Positions 8,782-17,914 of a DNA stretch of 28,149 nt are shown in pieces. The position numbers and the translations under genes were made by a program. Origin of the DNA: RYN-428 sp035551995 (GTDB lineage: Bacteria; Planctomycetota; Phycisphaerae; Tepidisphaerales; Tepidisphaeraceae); NCBI GenBank assembly GCA_035551995.1, contig DASZME010000002.1:1-28149 (forward strand). Reading direction: 5' to 3'. Position 1 is the first letter of the stretch. Each line of letters starts with the position of its first letter. Under the pieces are notes generated by a model. The model was not told the origin of the DNA and did not search any database. It was given only the letters and a program-made list of their open reading frames with translations.

Positions 8782-11403
8782 TTACTTTGCGCCGCCGGAA
8801 AAATCCGGATGCGACTTGCGGCCGCCGGATTCGATATACGCGAGAATATCCAGAATCTCTGTCTTGCTGAACGTATTCACCAATCCTTCCGGCATCGGCG
8901 AAATCTTCGAGAATCGGCGTAGCTGAATGTCCGCCTTCTTGATCGTCACCTTTTCCGGCTTCAACTGGTTCGGTTGCAGCACAACATGATCGGCTGTTTC
9001 CTCGACAAGCCGGCCGACTTCGACGTCGCCGGACTTGGTGCGGACTTCGGTGTTCATGAACTGCTCGGAAATCACCTTCGAGGGAAGCACGATCGATTCG
9101 AGAATATCCTTGCGTGCGAATCGGCTCGAAACCGCCGTCAGATCGGGGCCGACCGCGCCGCCTTCATTGCCGAACTTATGGCACGCGAGGCATTGCGCGT
9201 CCTCGAACGCCGTTTTGCCGCGATTGAAGCTGCGATCATGTCCCACGTCCGCCAGCGACGGCTCAAGGTCTTCCATCTTCCATTCCTTGACCATCTTGCG
9301 CACCTTCGACGGCCGCTTGGCGGCGCGGCCAGCGGGCGGAACGTACGCGTCGATCACGTCGGCCAGCGATTTTTCCTCGTCGGCCGAGCAACTGCTCTTC
9401 GCGTCGGCGTGCAGATGGGCGATGAAATTATTGAAGCTCGATCCGTCGCCGTACGGTCGGCCGGCCTCGCTGAACCACTTGAGCACATAGTCAGGATGAG
9501 CCGGCGGATTTGCATGCCGATCTTTCGTCCACCATGAGAAATAAGCTCGATGCAATTCCGGCGTCCAACCGGTTTTGATCGTCCGCAGAGCCAGAACGTA
9601 ATTTAGCTGTTCTTCCTGCGTCGGCGCCGCCTCGAGAAGTTTGACGGTCTTGGCCACCGCGTCCGGCGCGTCGAGCGCGAGCAACACCTGGCACAATTCG
9701 CGATTCAATTCGATCGACTTCGCGGGATACACCGGATCAAGCTCGGCGATCACCGCCTTGGCCTCGTCACCCGCGGGCTTACCCTGGCGGCTGATGCTGA
9801 CCTCCAACACGCGAAGCTTATCAAGCTGTTGCTCGGGCGACAGCGACGCGATCGACAGACGCGAAAGCGACTTGAGCAAATCCGCCTGCGATTCTTGCCC
9901 GCCAAGGCGAGCCAAAGCCAAAAGGGCGGTCAGGGCGGCGTTGGGCTTTGTCTCGGCAAGCGCTTTGGCCTTCCACTGATCCACCGGCTGAGCCTCGACG
10001 GCGATTCGAGCCGCGTAACGGATGTATCGATCGACGCTATCGAGCTCCGGCCACACCGTCGCCAGCGCTTCGGGATTGGCTTTGCCGTGAAACGATTCGA
10101 GCTTGTGCCGCAACTCGCGAGCTTGCTGCCCATCGGCGTCATGAAGATCGGCCGGGGTGGTCGGCTCATCGCCGGTGTATGTGACGCGGAAGAGTTTGGC
10201 GCCTGTTCCGCGCCCGCCGATCGTGAAGTAAAAGGCGCCGTCGTTACCGATGACGATGTCCGTCAGATTAAGCGGCGACTTGGGACCCGTGCCGCTGAGA
10301 CCTTTGGGCGCGACGAAATTTTCCCACCCGGTCGATTCATAGCTGGCGCCATGCGGCTTGAGATGAACGGCGATCAATCGCCCGTAGGTCCAGTCGGTGA
10401 TGTAAAAAGCCTTCTGATATTTCGCGGGGAATTTGGCGCCATAACCGAAGCTCACGCCGGTCGGACAGCCCAGGCCGATTTCCTGAACGGGCGGCAAGCT
10501 GTCGGCATAGTACGTCGGCCATTTGGCCGACCCTTCGCGGAAGCCCCCGTCGCCGCCGCTGGTGGCATGGAACACGCGGATCGGGCGATACCACGGCGTG
10601 CCCCAATCCCATTCCATGTCGCTGTCAAACCCAAAGACTTCGCCGTCGGCGTTGACCGCGATGTCATATGTATTTCGCTGTCCCGACGCAAAAAGCTCGG
10701 CCTCTTTGCCGTCGAGATTCATGCGCGTGATAAATCCGCCCGGCGGCTTTTTGCCGGCGCCGAAACCATTGCCGTCTTCGGCGCGGGGAAGGGCCAGGTC
10801 GTCCTGGTAATTCTTATGCGGGCTGCTCGGCGCGAGATCGTCCGGAACGCCGGTGAAGTTTCCGCAGACGGTGAAAATATGCTGTTTGTCCGGCGCCAAA
10901 ACGATGCCATGCGCGCCATGCTCGCCGGCGCCGTTCTTCCATTCGCGAAGCAACTCGACGCTGTCGAATGAGCCGTCGCCCTTTGGATCGCGCAGGCGGA
11001 ACAAACCGAAGACTTCCGGACCAGCGGGACCTTTTCCCGCCGCGTCCACATACAGGCTGTCGTTGACGAAAAGCTGCCCCATGATCTCGCTGACCGGCAG
11101 CTTGAGCACTTCCTGCTTGGTGATATGTCCTTGGTTATCGAGCGTGAGGCGAGTCATCGGCTGATGGCGCTGGCCGCCGAGCATCAATCGGCCCTGGCTG
11201 TCCTTGCCGAGCGAAATCCATGAGCCATTCGCCTTTGGGTCGGCCTTGAGGACCACTTCGAGCTTAAAACCCGGAAGGGTTGCATAATCGTCGGCCGAAA
11301 CGTCCTTGGCGTCGGCGGCGCGAGCGGAGGTGGACAACCCAAAAAGACCGGCGACGCAGCACACGGCCCGCAAGGCCGTGCGTCGAAAAGTTTTGGTGTG
11401 CAT
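8782..11403 (-). CDS. secreted PVC-type heme-binding CxxCH/HEAT protein
   Basis: 873 residues from the ATG at 11403; a longer reading to 11523 adds 40 residues upstream of an obvious signal peptide and is rejected. The order is Sec signal (about 1-29, ending STSARA), a beta-propeller/glucose-dehydrogenase-like domain (about 35-450; NTYDIAVNADGEVFGFDSDMEWD, TDWTYGRLIAVHL, LTDIVIGNDGAFYFTIGGRG), alpha-helical HEAT-like repeats (about 470-690) and a C-terminal cytochrome c module with CLACH at about 737-741 followed by GGAVGPDLTAVSSR and a SPMPEGL distal motif. Such proteins are hallmark PVC-phylum exported proteins of unknown substrate, thought to be periplasmic dehydrogenases passing electrons to the heme. 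The gene pairs with DUF6807 on the same strand. Confidence 0.9.
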   Translation of the reverse strand: MHTKTFRRTALRAVCCVAGLFGLSTSARAADAKDVSADDYATLPGFKLEVVLKADPKANGSWISLGKDSQGRLMLGGQRHQPMTRLTLDNQGHITKQEVLKLPVSEIMGQLFVNDSLYVDAAGKGPAGPEVFGLFRLRDPKGDGSFDSVELLREWKNGAGEHGAHGIVLAPDKQHIFTVCGNFTGVPDDLAPSSPHKNYQDDLALPRAEDGNGFGAGKKPPGGFITRMNLDGKEAELFASGQRNTYDIAVNADGEVFGFDSDMEWDWGTPWYRPIRVFHATSGGDGGFREGSAKWPTYYADSLPPVQEIGLGCPTGVSFGYGAKFPAKYQKAFYITDWTYGRLIAVHLKPHGASYESTGWENFVAPKGLSGTGPKSPLNLTDIVIGNDGAFYFTIGGRGTGAKLFRVTYTGDEPTTPADLHDADGQQARELRHKLESFHGKANPEALATVWPELDSVDRYIRYAARIAVEAQPVDQWKAKALAETKPNAALTALLALARLGGQESQADLLKSLSRLSIASLSPEQQLDKLRVLEVSISRQGKPAGDEAKAVIAELDPVYPAKSIELNRELCQVLLALDAPDAVAKTVKLLEAAPTQEEQLNYVLALRTIKTGWTPELHRAYFSWWTKDRHANPPAHPDYVLKWFSEAGRPYGDGSSFNNFIAHLHADAKSSCSADEEKSLADVIDAYVPPAGRAAKRPSKVRKMVKEWKMEDLEPSLADVGHDRSFNRGKTAFEDAQCLACHKFGNEGGAVGPDLTAVSSRFARKDILESIVLPSKVISEQFMNTEVRTKSGDVEVGRLVEETADHVVLQPNQLKPEKVTIKKADIQLRRFSKISPMPEGLVNTFSKTEILDILAYIESGGRKSHPDFSGGAK

Positions 11404-11674
11404 AAGAGTCCGAATGAAGCCAGTTGAGTGAAAAAGCGCCATCGCGGGAAACCGCGCGGTCGTTCGTCGTACGCGTATCTTAGGTAGCGGCGCGCGCAGC
11501 GGACGTTGAAACCGCCGCGCCAAACCACGCGAGATATTCTTGCAAACGGCAATGGGGATCGATATCGTCGTGGAACACGGCGCCGAACGGCAGGCGAATT
11601 TACCGCTGTTTCGACGGTGAGCGGCCGTGCGACAGCCTGTTCGACGCCCACATTTTTCAACAGGGAATCCTCAC

Positions 11675-12775
11675 ATGCGATGCAAAACATGGGTCTGCGC
11701 AGCCTTTCTCTCCTTCGCTTTCGGCTGCAACGGACCGCTCAAACAAGCCCAGTTGCAAGGGGTTGCCAAGGATTGGTGCCTGACCATTCGCGCCTGCGAA
11801 GTGATGCCGGTCTATCCGCTGACGGAGGATATTCAGCCGGGCGATGTTTTTCTCGTTCATCAAACCGCCGAGCAGGAAGTCGCCAGCTATACGAAAAACG
11901 GATTCCTCCCGTTGCGCGATATCGTGGCGCGGTTGCCGGTGTCGAATTATGAGGAATTTTACGCGAACCGTTATGGTTTGACCGAAGGGGTAATGCCGCC
12001 GGGGAACTGGCAGTTCCCCAAGACCACGCCGCCCACGACGCAGGCGAATTATTCGGACGCGCCGCGTGTGGCGTTTCCGTCGTTCTCGTTTTCGATCAAA
12101 CAAGGCGCCGGCGCCAACGCTTCTTTTCCGGTGAGCGCCATTCCCGTCGGACTCGATCTTTTGCAGACAGGCCAGGCGACCGGGACCGTCTCCTTCGGGT
12201 CCGCCTATACCTACGGATCGGACATCAAAACGGTCGAGGAGTCTGTTCAGAAATGGGCGCAAGACTCAAAAAACAAGAGCTACCTCATGGAAAAGGTTCA
12301 AAGCCTGCACATAAAAACCGCCGGCAACGGGAAGAATCAGTCCCACGATATTGGCCGGCTCATGGCAAGAATCAACAATGACACGACGCCGACGTTTTTG
12401 CGGGTGGTGACGCGCGTTTACCTGATCGATAAAGTCAGCGTCTCCCTGACCGACGACTCCAACGCCGGCGCGACGGTCAGCGGCGGCGTGCCAAAGACCG
12501 TTGACCTCGGGAACCTGCCTGAAGGCAACGTGCCGGCAAATTACGACGCGGTGAATAAGTTGCTCACGACCGCCGCCGACGGGGCGCCGGGCGGAACTTT
12601 GAAGCTGGCGCTGGCCACGTCGCGAAGCGTATCGCTCGACACGTCGTTTCCCCGGCCGTTGGTGCTCGGATACCTGTCGATCGACCTGGAAATTCTCGAC
12701 AACGGCTGCCTGGCGGCGCCGGTAACGACGCTCAAGCGCATCTCGCTCCTGTTGAACGATCACGATCAAAAATAA
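11675..12775 (+). CDS. predicted lipoprotein of unknown function
   Basis: 366 residues from the ATG at 11675, chosen because AGGGA lies 8 bp upstream and because it gives a clean lipoprotein signal: basic start, hydrophobic stretch, lipobox FAFGC with Cys near residue 18. I do not recognise the family. The mature protein has a conserved-looking opening (MPVYPLTEDIQPGDVFLV), a SFSFSIKQGAGANASFPV segment, and later beta-rich parts with a predicted coil region around VEESVQKWAQDSKNKSYLMEKVQ. It is expected to be anchored to a membrane facing the periplasm. It lies on the plus strand between two minus-strand secreted cytochrome genes and is followed after 20-70 bp by an Rpn-nuclease remnant. Confidence 0.85.
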   Translation: MRCKTWVCAAFLSFAFGCNGPLKQAQLQGVAKDWCLTIRACEVMPVYPLTEDIQPGDVFLVHQTAEQEVASYTKNGFLPLRDIVARLPVSNYEEFYANRYGLTEGVMPPGNWQFPKTTPPTTQANYSDAPRVAFPSFSFSIKQGAGANASFPVSAIPVGLDLLQTGQATGTVSFGSAYTYGSDIKTVEESVQKWAQDSKNKSYLMEKVQSLHIKTAGNGKNQSHDIGRLMARINNDTTPTFLRVVTRVYLIDKVSVSLTDDSNAGATVSGGVPKTVDLGNLPEGNVPANYDAVNKLLTTAADGAPGGTLKLALATSRSVSLDTSFPRPLVLGYLSIDLEILDNGCLAAPVTTLKRISLLLNDHDQK

Positions 12776-12794
12776 ACGGCCGACTGCGGACGGC

Positions 12795-13190
12795 GCGCTC
12801 AGTCGCAAGGATATTCAGGAACTTTTCCGGCTGGTCCATTGGCTCATGGTGTTGCCGCCGGAAATTGAAGAAGAGATCTGGCAGAATGTGAAAGCCATCG
12901 AACAGGAGATGCAAATGCAACAATTAAATTCCTACGAGAAAAAGTGGCTGGAGAGCGGCGAGAAAAAAGGGCGAGCCGACGCTCGCGCCGAAGCTTTGGC
13001 CGAAGCGCGCGCGGAGTCGGAAAAAGCGATCGAATTGGCCGTACGATTCAAGTTCGGCCCCTCGGTGGCCGAATCGCTCATGCCGTCGATTCGATCGATG
13101 ACGCAGTTGCAATTCAGCCGTGCCGTGCGCGCGCTGGAGACGGCCGCGTCGCCCGATGACCTGCCTCGTGAATCCGGCGTCCAGGCTTAA
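12795..13190 (+). pseudogene. 3' remnant of an Rpn-family (PD-(D/E)XK) nuclease/putative transposase gene
   Basis: The frame reads SRKDIQELFRLVHWLMVLPP, then EIEEEIWQNVKAIEQEMQM, a SYEKKWLESGEKKG segment and an Ala/Glu/Arg-rich helical tail. This is the C-terminal layout of Rpn (recombination-promoting nuclease) proteins, where the LP-E-E linker and the EKG motif precede a coiled tail. The catalytic N-terminal domain is missing: upstream the frame hits a stop at 12753-12755, inside the lipoprotein gene. Only the ATG at 12846 could start a product, giving 114 residues without the nuclease core. I call it a decayed fragment; a residual small protein cannot be excluded. Confidence 0.7.
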
Positions 13191-13220
13191 ACGAGAACCG
13201 TCGGGCGCCTGCCGGAGCGT

Positions 13221-16200
13221 TTATTTTCCCGTCGTCGATTCCAAATACGCCACCAGATTCGCCAGTTCCCGCGGCGAGAGCTTCACCGCCAATCCTTCCG
13301 GCATGATCGAGAAATCGCGCTTGCCGCGTTTGACGATATTGGTCTTCTTCAACACGATCGCCTGCCCGGTCGCATTGCGGACCTCCACTTCGTCTCCGCT
13401 TTCGCGACTGACAAATCCGTCGAGAACGTCGCCGTCGCTGGTCTTAAACCATTGCGTCTCGAATCCCTGCGCGATCTTCGCGCTGGGCTTCAGGATCGAT
13501 TCACACAATTCCGAACGATTATACCGGCCGGCGATCCCGCCGAGCATCGGGCCTTTTTGCGGCTCTTTGGTCGATACGGTATGGCACGCGATGCAGCCTT
13601 GCCGCTGGAAAAGATCATGCCCGGCGGCGGCGTCGCCTTTGATCTTCAGGACGGCAGCGACGACGTCTTCGTATTTCATCGTTTCAATCAGCGCCTCGGT
13701 GGAGGCGGCGCCGTGCTTGTGTCGCAAAACCTCTTCCGCCGACGACGCCGCCTGCGCCACTTCCGCATTCTTGTCGGTGAGGAATGAATTGACTTTGTCC
13801 CCATACGCGTCGGCGTGCATGCGGGCGACGGCGCGAAGTAACACGACGGCGTTGGCGGAATTGGCCCACGCCGACTCGATCGCGGACGTGGCGGACTTCT
13901 TGTATTCCGGTTTCACCAACCGACTGTCCGAGAGATTCATCAAGACCGAATACGCGACTTCTTTCTTGGCCGGAGATCCGGATTCGCCGAGTTTGGCGAA
14001 GTACCCGATATGCCGGGCGAACTGCGGATCGTGGAGGAATTCATCCCGCAGCGTGGCAAGCTCGGGAGCCGCTTGTTGAAGCAGCGGCGCGATCGCTTCG
14101 ACCGCCCCGTTCATGGCCGAAGCGTTGGCCGGATCTTTCATCAGCACGCGCGTCGCCTTGGCGCGAATGGACGGCTGCGCCTTTTCATTCGTGGCCAACG
14201 ATTGGAGTGTCGCGATCTGATCGGCGTCGAACTTCCTGGCGGTGGAAAGCATCTCGATCTGAATGTCCTGAAAACCGGGATCGGTCGCGGCGAGCTTGGT
14301 AATCAATGCCGTCATCTCGGGGAAAGAAATCTGATGTTTCTGAAGATCAACGACCAAGCCGCGGATAACCTCCGGCTTTTCGCTGGTCAGCGCGCCGTGC
14401 AACGCGGTCTTAACCGCCTCCGTGCCGGCCCACTCGGCGTTCTTGTAATATGGGCCGGTGCGATCGGGGCGCGTTCCCCACCAACTGCCGTCCCAATCCG
14501 CTTCGCGATAGCAGAGCCGGCAGATCGCCTGCCAGGCCGCGCCGCGCGTCGATGCGTCGGCCAATCTCGGCGTGCGCTCGATCAGACCTTTGACCACTTT
14601 TTCATCGTGGATTTCCTTCAAGACGCTCAAGGCGCCAAGCGTAATGCCCGGCGTGGTCGACGGTTCAACCGCATTGAGGCAGACATCGGCGGCGTTTAAC
14701 GCCACCAGTGCCTTGACCGCTACATGCGCGACAAGAAAATCCGCATCCGCCGTGAGCGGAAGAATGGCGGAAGCGGCCTGCGCGTCGCCCAAACGTCCCA
14801 GCCCCCATGCTCCGACGAGGCGAACGCGCGGATTTGCGTCGGTCAACGCATCGAGCAACGGCTTCACGGGAACCGCCCGATCGTCTTTCCGATCGATCAT
14901 CGCGCGCAAAGCAAACTCACGCGATTCCGGTTTTTGTGCGGCGGCGGCCAAAGCGGCGTTCGCCTTGTCGCCCTGCAGAAGTCCCAATGTAAAAATCGCC
15001 GCGACGCGCACCGCCAGCGGCTGAGCCGAGTCGATCACCTTCAGCAATCCCGCGTCGAATGCGGCGTTGTCGCCACGACGAAGAATCTCGCGCTGAGTCG
15101 CCAGACGCCAGGTATGGCTCGGAGACATGAGCTGAGAAAGAAGCTGTTCTTCCGTCAGTTTCCGCAGATCGGGAAACGGCGGGGCGGTATACCCTTTTGG
15201 CGTGAGTCGAACGACATAGCCGACATTCGGCCCGCTGTAATCGAACCCGCCGCCGGCCCAGCTTGTGGCGTAAAGATGGCTTTGGGCATCGACGTCAAGG
15301 TCGGTGCCGCGCGGAAGATCCATGAACTTTTCGAAGTTGGGGGCGGCGACCTTAAAATTCGCGCCGACCGGGATCAACGGATGATGGTCGATCTGGCTGT
15401 TGCCCCATTCGACGGTATAGAGGCCCCCGGGGATGGCCGGCTCATCGACGAAAAGCGACCCGCATGGCGCTCCGCCGCCGAAGTCGGCCAGGCAGTCGAT
15501 AAACTCGCCGGGAAAGTGCATGAATCGGCTTGGGTATCCGTAGTAGCCGGTGGGGACGTCGTACGCCAGGCGGTCATTCCAGTCGTCGCCGTCGTTGGTG
15601 TTGTCGCGGGTGAAGACGTTGGCGAAGGGATCGATGGAAACGTCATAGATATTGCGCGTGCCGTAGGAATAAACTTCCAGGCCGGTTCCGTCGGGGCGAA
15701 TGCGGAGAACGCCGCCGTAATGAAATTGAAGCTCGGTATGGTCCTTGAGGCCCGTGGCTTTGACGCAGCCAAAATCTCCGGTGGCGATGTAAATCCACCC
15801 GTCGATGCCGAGGCGAATGCCGTTGGTCGTATGATCGGCGCCGCGACTGGCGACCATCTTTTCGTTGCTGATGCCGGTCACAAGAACTTCCGAGCGATTC
15901 GATACGCCGGTGTTGTTGTCGTCATAATAGACCGACAGAAAGGGAGGATGCAGCACGAACAGTTTGCCGTCGTCCCAGATCAAACCGCGCGGGTGATCCA
16001 TTTTTGCGAAGACGGTAAACTGATCGGCCACGCCGTTTCCCTTGCTATCGATCGCGCGGATAACCCGGCCCTTGTCCGGCTTTTTTCCGAGCGAGCCGTC
16101 TTCATCGATACCAATGAAAACGGCGCCCGTAGGCGCCGCGGAAACCGCCGTACAGTAAGCCACGTTCGGTGGCGCCGCATATAACGATATGTCAAACCCA

Positions 16201-17621
16201 GGCGGCGCCTTGATCTGTCCCACCGCCTTGGCCGGATCGGCGCCGGCCGGCTTCACCGTGGTCTGTGCCGTCGCCTTAATTTTTTCGGTTCCGAATACTT
16301 CAAAATCAAAGAAACTCGCCCAGGCGCCGGTGTCGCTTCCATCGACCGTCACCCGCACAAATCGAACGCCGTTGGCGTCGACTTCCGGCTTTCCGCAGCA
16401 GGCCACAAACTGATGCTCGCGGATCGGATTGCGATCCAGCGAATCGGTCTGATCCGACAGCATTCGCCATGTCTGACCGTCGGCCGAGCCTTCGATCTTG
16501 TAATGATAAACGGTGTTCGTTTTCTCCCACGCGATCAGGCAGCCGTTGATATTCCGCGGCTTGCCGAGATCGACCTGCCACCACTGCGGAAACGTCGCCC
16601 CGGCGGCGCACCAGCGCGTTTCCCCGTCGCCGTCGAGCGCCATCGCCGGGGAATTTGCGCCCTGCGACGAAGACGCGGTCGCGGTCTTTCCGCGAGCGAG
16701 ATCGAGCGGAATCATCCCATTGGCGTCAGCCTTGGGCCCTGCCGGCTTTGCGTCGGCCTTGGGTTCTTCCTTGGGCTCGGCGCCATCCATGTACACTTTC
16801 TTGGCGGGCTTCATGTGGGCCGCGTCGAGTTTATCGACGGACCAGAGCAGCCCGCGGGTGACCAGTTCGAGATACCGCGGATCGGCACAGGTCACGTTAT
16901 TATGACCGATGGTTGTCGCAAAGACTCTGGTTTTGCCGTTATAGAGATTGGTCCACGCGACGACATCGTCAAAATCGTTCTGTTTGCCGTTCTTTTCGGT
17001 ATAGCTTTGTTTGCCGCGAGCGAGCGGATGGGCGGTCTCCAGAACGTGACCGGCGATATTGTTGTAGAGCTCTTCGTTGATCGTCGTCCAGTCTTCCAGA
17101 CCTTTGGAGATCGGACTTTCCTTATCGACATACGTGATCGCGATCGGCTGCTGAGCGCGATGCCCGGTGCTTTGCAATCCAGTGAACTCAAACCACGGCG
17201 TCACGACCTTCGGCCATCCTTCGCTGCGATAGCAGTGCATTCCGCAATGCAGCACAACGCCGGGCAGGCCGTCCTTGTGCGGCTTCAAGATCGTATTGTT
17301 AATGACATTGAGATCCTTGACGTCGGCATCGCATTCATCATGGATGATGACGTCAAAGCCTTTGTACCAGTCGGGGTTGTCGTAGACAGGATTGAGTTTC
17401 TTGGTTCCCTTATCCGAATCGTAAGCGATCGTCCACTCGACATTCGCGCGGGCGGAAATTCCCCGGGGAATAATTTCGCGCTGATGAAGATAGTCATGGC
17501 AACATCCGCCGCAGATGAACAGGGCCTTGATCGGCTTGTCGTCTTCGGCTTTGGCCAGTGCAGGCAGAGCGAAGGCGAGCGTGAGAGCCGCCAGGACGGC
17601 GGCAAGAAAAGTTCGAGGCAT
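13221..17621 (-). CDS. giant secreted ThuA/discoidin/PVC-propeller/HEAT/cytochrome c protein
   Basis: 1466 residues from the ATG at 17621, preceded by GGAGAAG at a good distance; a frame extension to 17804 nearly reaches the tRNA and is rejected. Order: Sec signal (1-25), ThuA/trehalose-utilisation glutamine-amidotransferase-like domain (about 30-250; ALFICGGCCHDYLHQRE, VIHDECDADVKD, GVVLHCGMHCYR), a proline/lysine-rich linker, F5/8 type C discoidin domain (about 305-447; ATASSSQGANSPAMALDGD, WWQVDLGKPRNI), PVC N-terminal propeller (about 480-805; NEKMVASRGADHTTNGIRLG, TRNIYDVSIDPF), HEAT-like repeats (about 815-1290), and a cytochrome c module with CIACH at about 1343-1347 and a SIMPEGLAVKLS distal Met motif. 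Likely exported, carbohydrate-associated redox protein; substrate unknown. ThuA-PVC fusions are known in the phylum. Confidence 0.92.
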   Translation of the reverse strand: MPRTFLAAVLAALTLAFALPALAKAEDDKPIKALFICGGCCHDYLHQREIIPRGISARANVEWTIAYDSDKGTKKLNPVYDNPDWYKGFDVIIHDECDADVKDLNVINNTILKPHKDGLPGVVLHCGMHCYRSEGWPKVVTPWFEFTGLQSTGHRAQQPIAITYVDKESPISKGLEDWTTINEELYNNIAGHVLETAHPLARGKQSYTEKNGKQNDFDDVVAWTNLYNGKTRVFATTIGHNNVTCADPRYLELVTRGLLWSVDKLDAAHMKPAKKVYMDGAEPKEEPKADAKPAGPKADANGMIPLDLARGKTATASSSQGANSPAMALDGDGETRWCAAGATFPQWWQVDLGKPRNINGCLIAWEKTNTVYHYKIEGSADGQTWRMLSDQTDSLDRNPIREHQFVACCGKPEVDANGVRFVRVTVDGSDTGAWASFFDFEVFGTEKIKATAQTTVKPAGADPAKAVGQIKAPPGFDISLYAAPPNVAYCTAVSAAPTGAVFIGIDEDGSLGKKPDKGRVIRAIDSKGNGVADQFTVFAKMDHPRGLIWDDGKLFVLHPPFLSVYYDDNNTGVSNRSEVLVTGISNEKMVASRGADHTTNGIRLGIDGWIYIATGDFGCVKATGLKDHTELQFHYGGVLRIRPDGTGLEVYSYGTRNIYDVSIDPFANVFTRDNTNDGDDWNDRLAYDVPTGYYGYPSRFMHFPGEFIDCLADFGGGAPCGSLFVDEPAIPGGLYTVEWGNSQIDHHPLIPVGANFKVAAPNFEKFMDLPRGTDLDVDAQSHLYATSWAGGGFDYSGPNVGYVVRLTPKGYTAPPFPDLRKLTEEQLLSQLMSPSHTWRLATQREILRRGDNAAFDAGLLKVIDSAQPLAVRVAAIFTLGLLQGDKANAALAAAAQKPESREFALRAMIDRKDDRAVPVKPLLDALTDANPRVRLVGAWGLGRLGDAQAASAILPLTADADFLVAHVAVKALVALNAADVCLNAVEPSTTPGITLGALSVLKEIHDEKVVKGLIERTPRLADASTRGAAWQAICRLCYREADWDGSWWGTRPDRTGPYYKNAEWAGTEAVKTALHGALTSEKPEVIRGLVVDLQKHQISFPEMTALITKLAATDPGFQDIQIEMLSTARKFDADQIATLQSLATNEKAQPSIRAKATRVLMKDPANASAMNGAVEAIAPLLQQAAPELATLRDEFLHDPQFARHIGYFAKLGESGSPAKKEVAYSVLMNLSDSRLVKPEYKKSATSAIESAWANSANAVVLLRAVARMHADAYGDKVNSFLTDKNAEVAQAASSAEEVLRHKHGAASTEALIETMKYEDVVAAVLKIKGDAAAGHDLFQRQGCIACHTVSTKEPQKGPMLGGIAGRYNRSELCESILKPSAKIAQGFETQWFKTSDGDVLDGFVSRESGDEVEVRNATGQAIVLKKTNIVKRGKRDFSIMPEGLAVKLSPRELANLVAYLESTTGK

Positions 17622-17805
17622 CGGTTTCTTCTCCGTATGTGCCGGATCGGCGCCATTTCCCGCGGAACGATTTTGCCCGCGCGTGGACGAGATGGCCAAT
17701 TGTAGCTTCCGAGAGATACAAACGCGAATGGCGTGCGTTGCGGATGAACTGACCAATCGCGTCTCTTGCCGAATGCGTCCGAGCCGTATATCGTCGGCGG
17801 ACAAA

Positions 17806-17879
17806 GTTCCGGTAGCTCAATTGGATAGAGCGTCGGCCTCCGAAGCCGAAGGTTGTAGGTTCGAGCCCCACCCGGAACA
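17806..17879 (+). tRNA. tRNA-Arg (anticodon CCG)
   Basis: A 74-nt cloverleaf: acceptor GTTCCGG/CCGGAAC, D-arm GCTC/GAGC, anticodon stem TCGGC/GCCGA with loop CTCCGAA and anticodon CCG at 17840-17842, variable loop AGGTT, T-arm GTAGG/CCCAC around TTCGAGC, discriminator A. The T-stem has one A-C mismatch in its middle pair. CCA is not encoded. It reads Arg CGG codons, useful in this GC-rich genome. A TATATC (17787-17792) upstream may be its -10 box. No terminator is evident downstream. Confidence 0.95.
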
Positions 17880-17914
17880 TTCGGCGATTTAATACGTACA
17901 AAACGTCGATTCGA

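Noticed and set aside
9829..10971. Plus-strand 380-codon frame opposite the first cytochrome/HEAT gene
   Set aside because: Antisense to a gene with signal peptide, propeller and CxxCH module; no motif of its own.
13120..14079. Plus-strand 319-codon frame across the end of the giant cytochrome gene
   Set aside because: Ser/Arg-rich antisense frame without motif or ribosome-binding site.
14724..17705. Plus-strand open frames of 486 and 430 codons opposite the giant cytochrome protein
   Set aside because: Antisense shadows of a gene with clear domains; compositions are typical of the reverse of GC-rich coding DNA.
17806..17879. tRNA as an integration site
   Set aside because: No integrase nearby and no second copy of the tRNA 3' end in the window.
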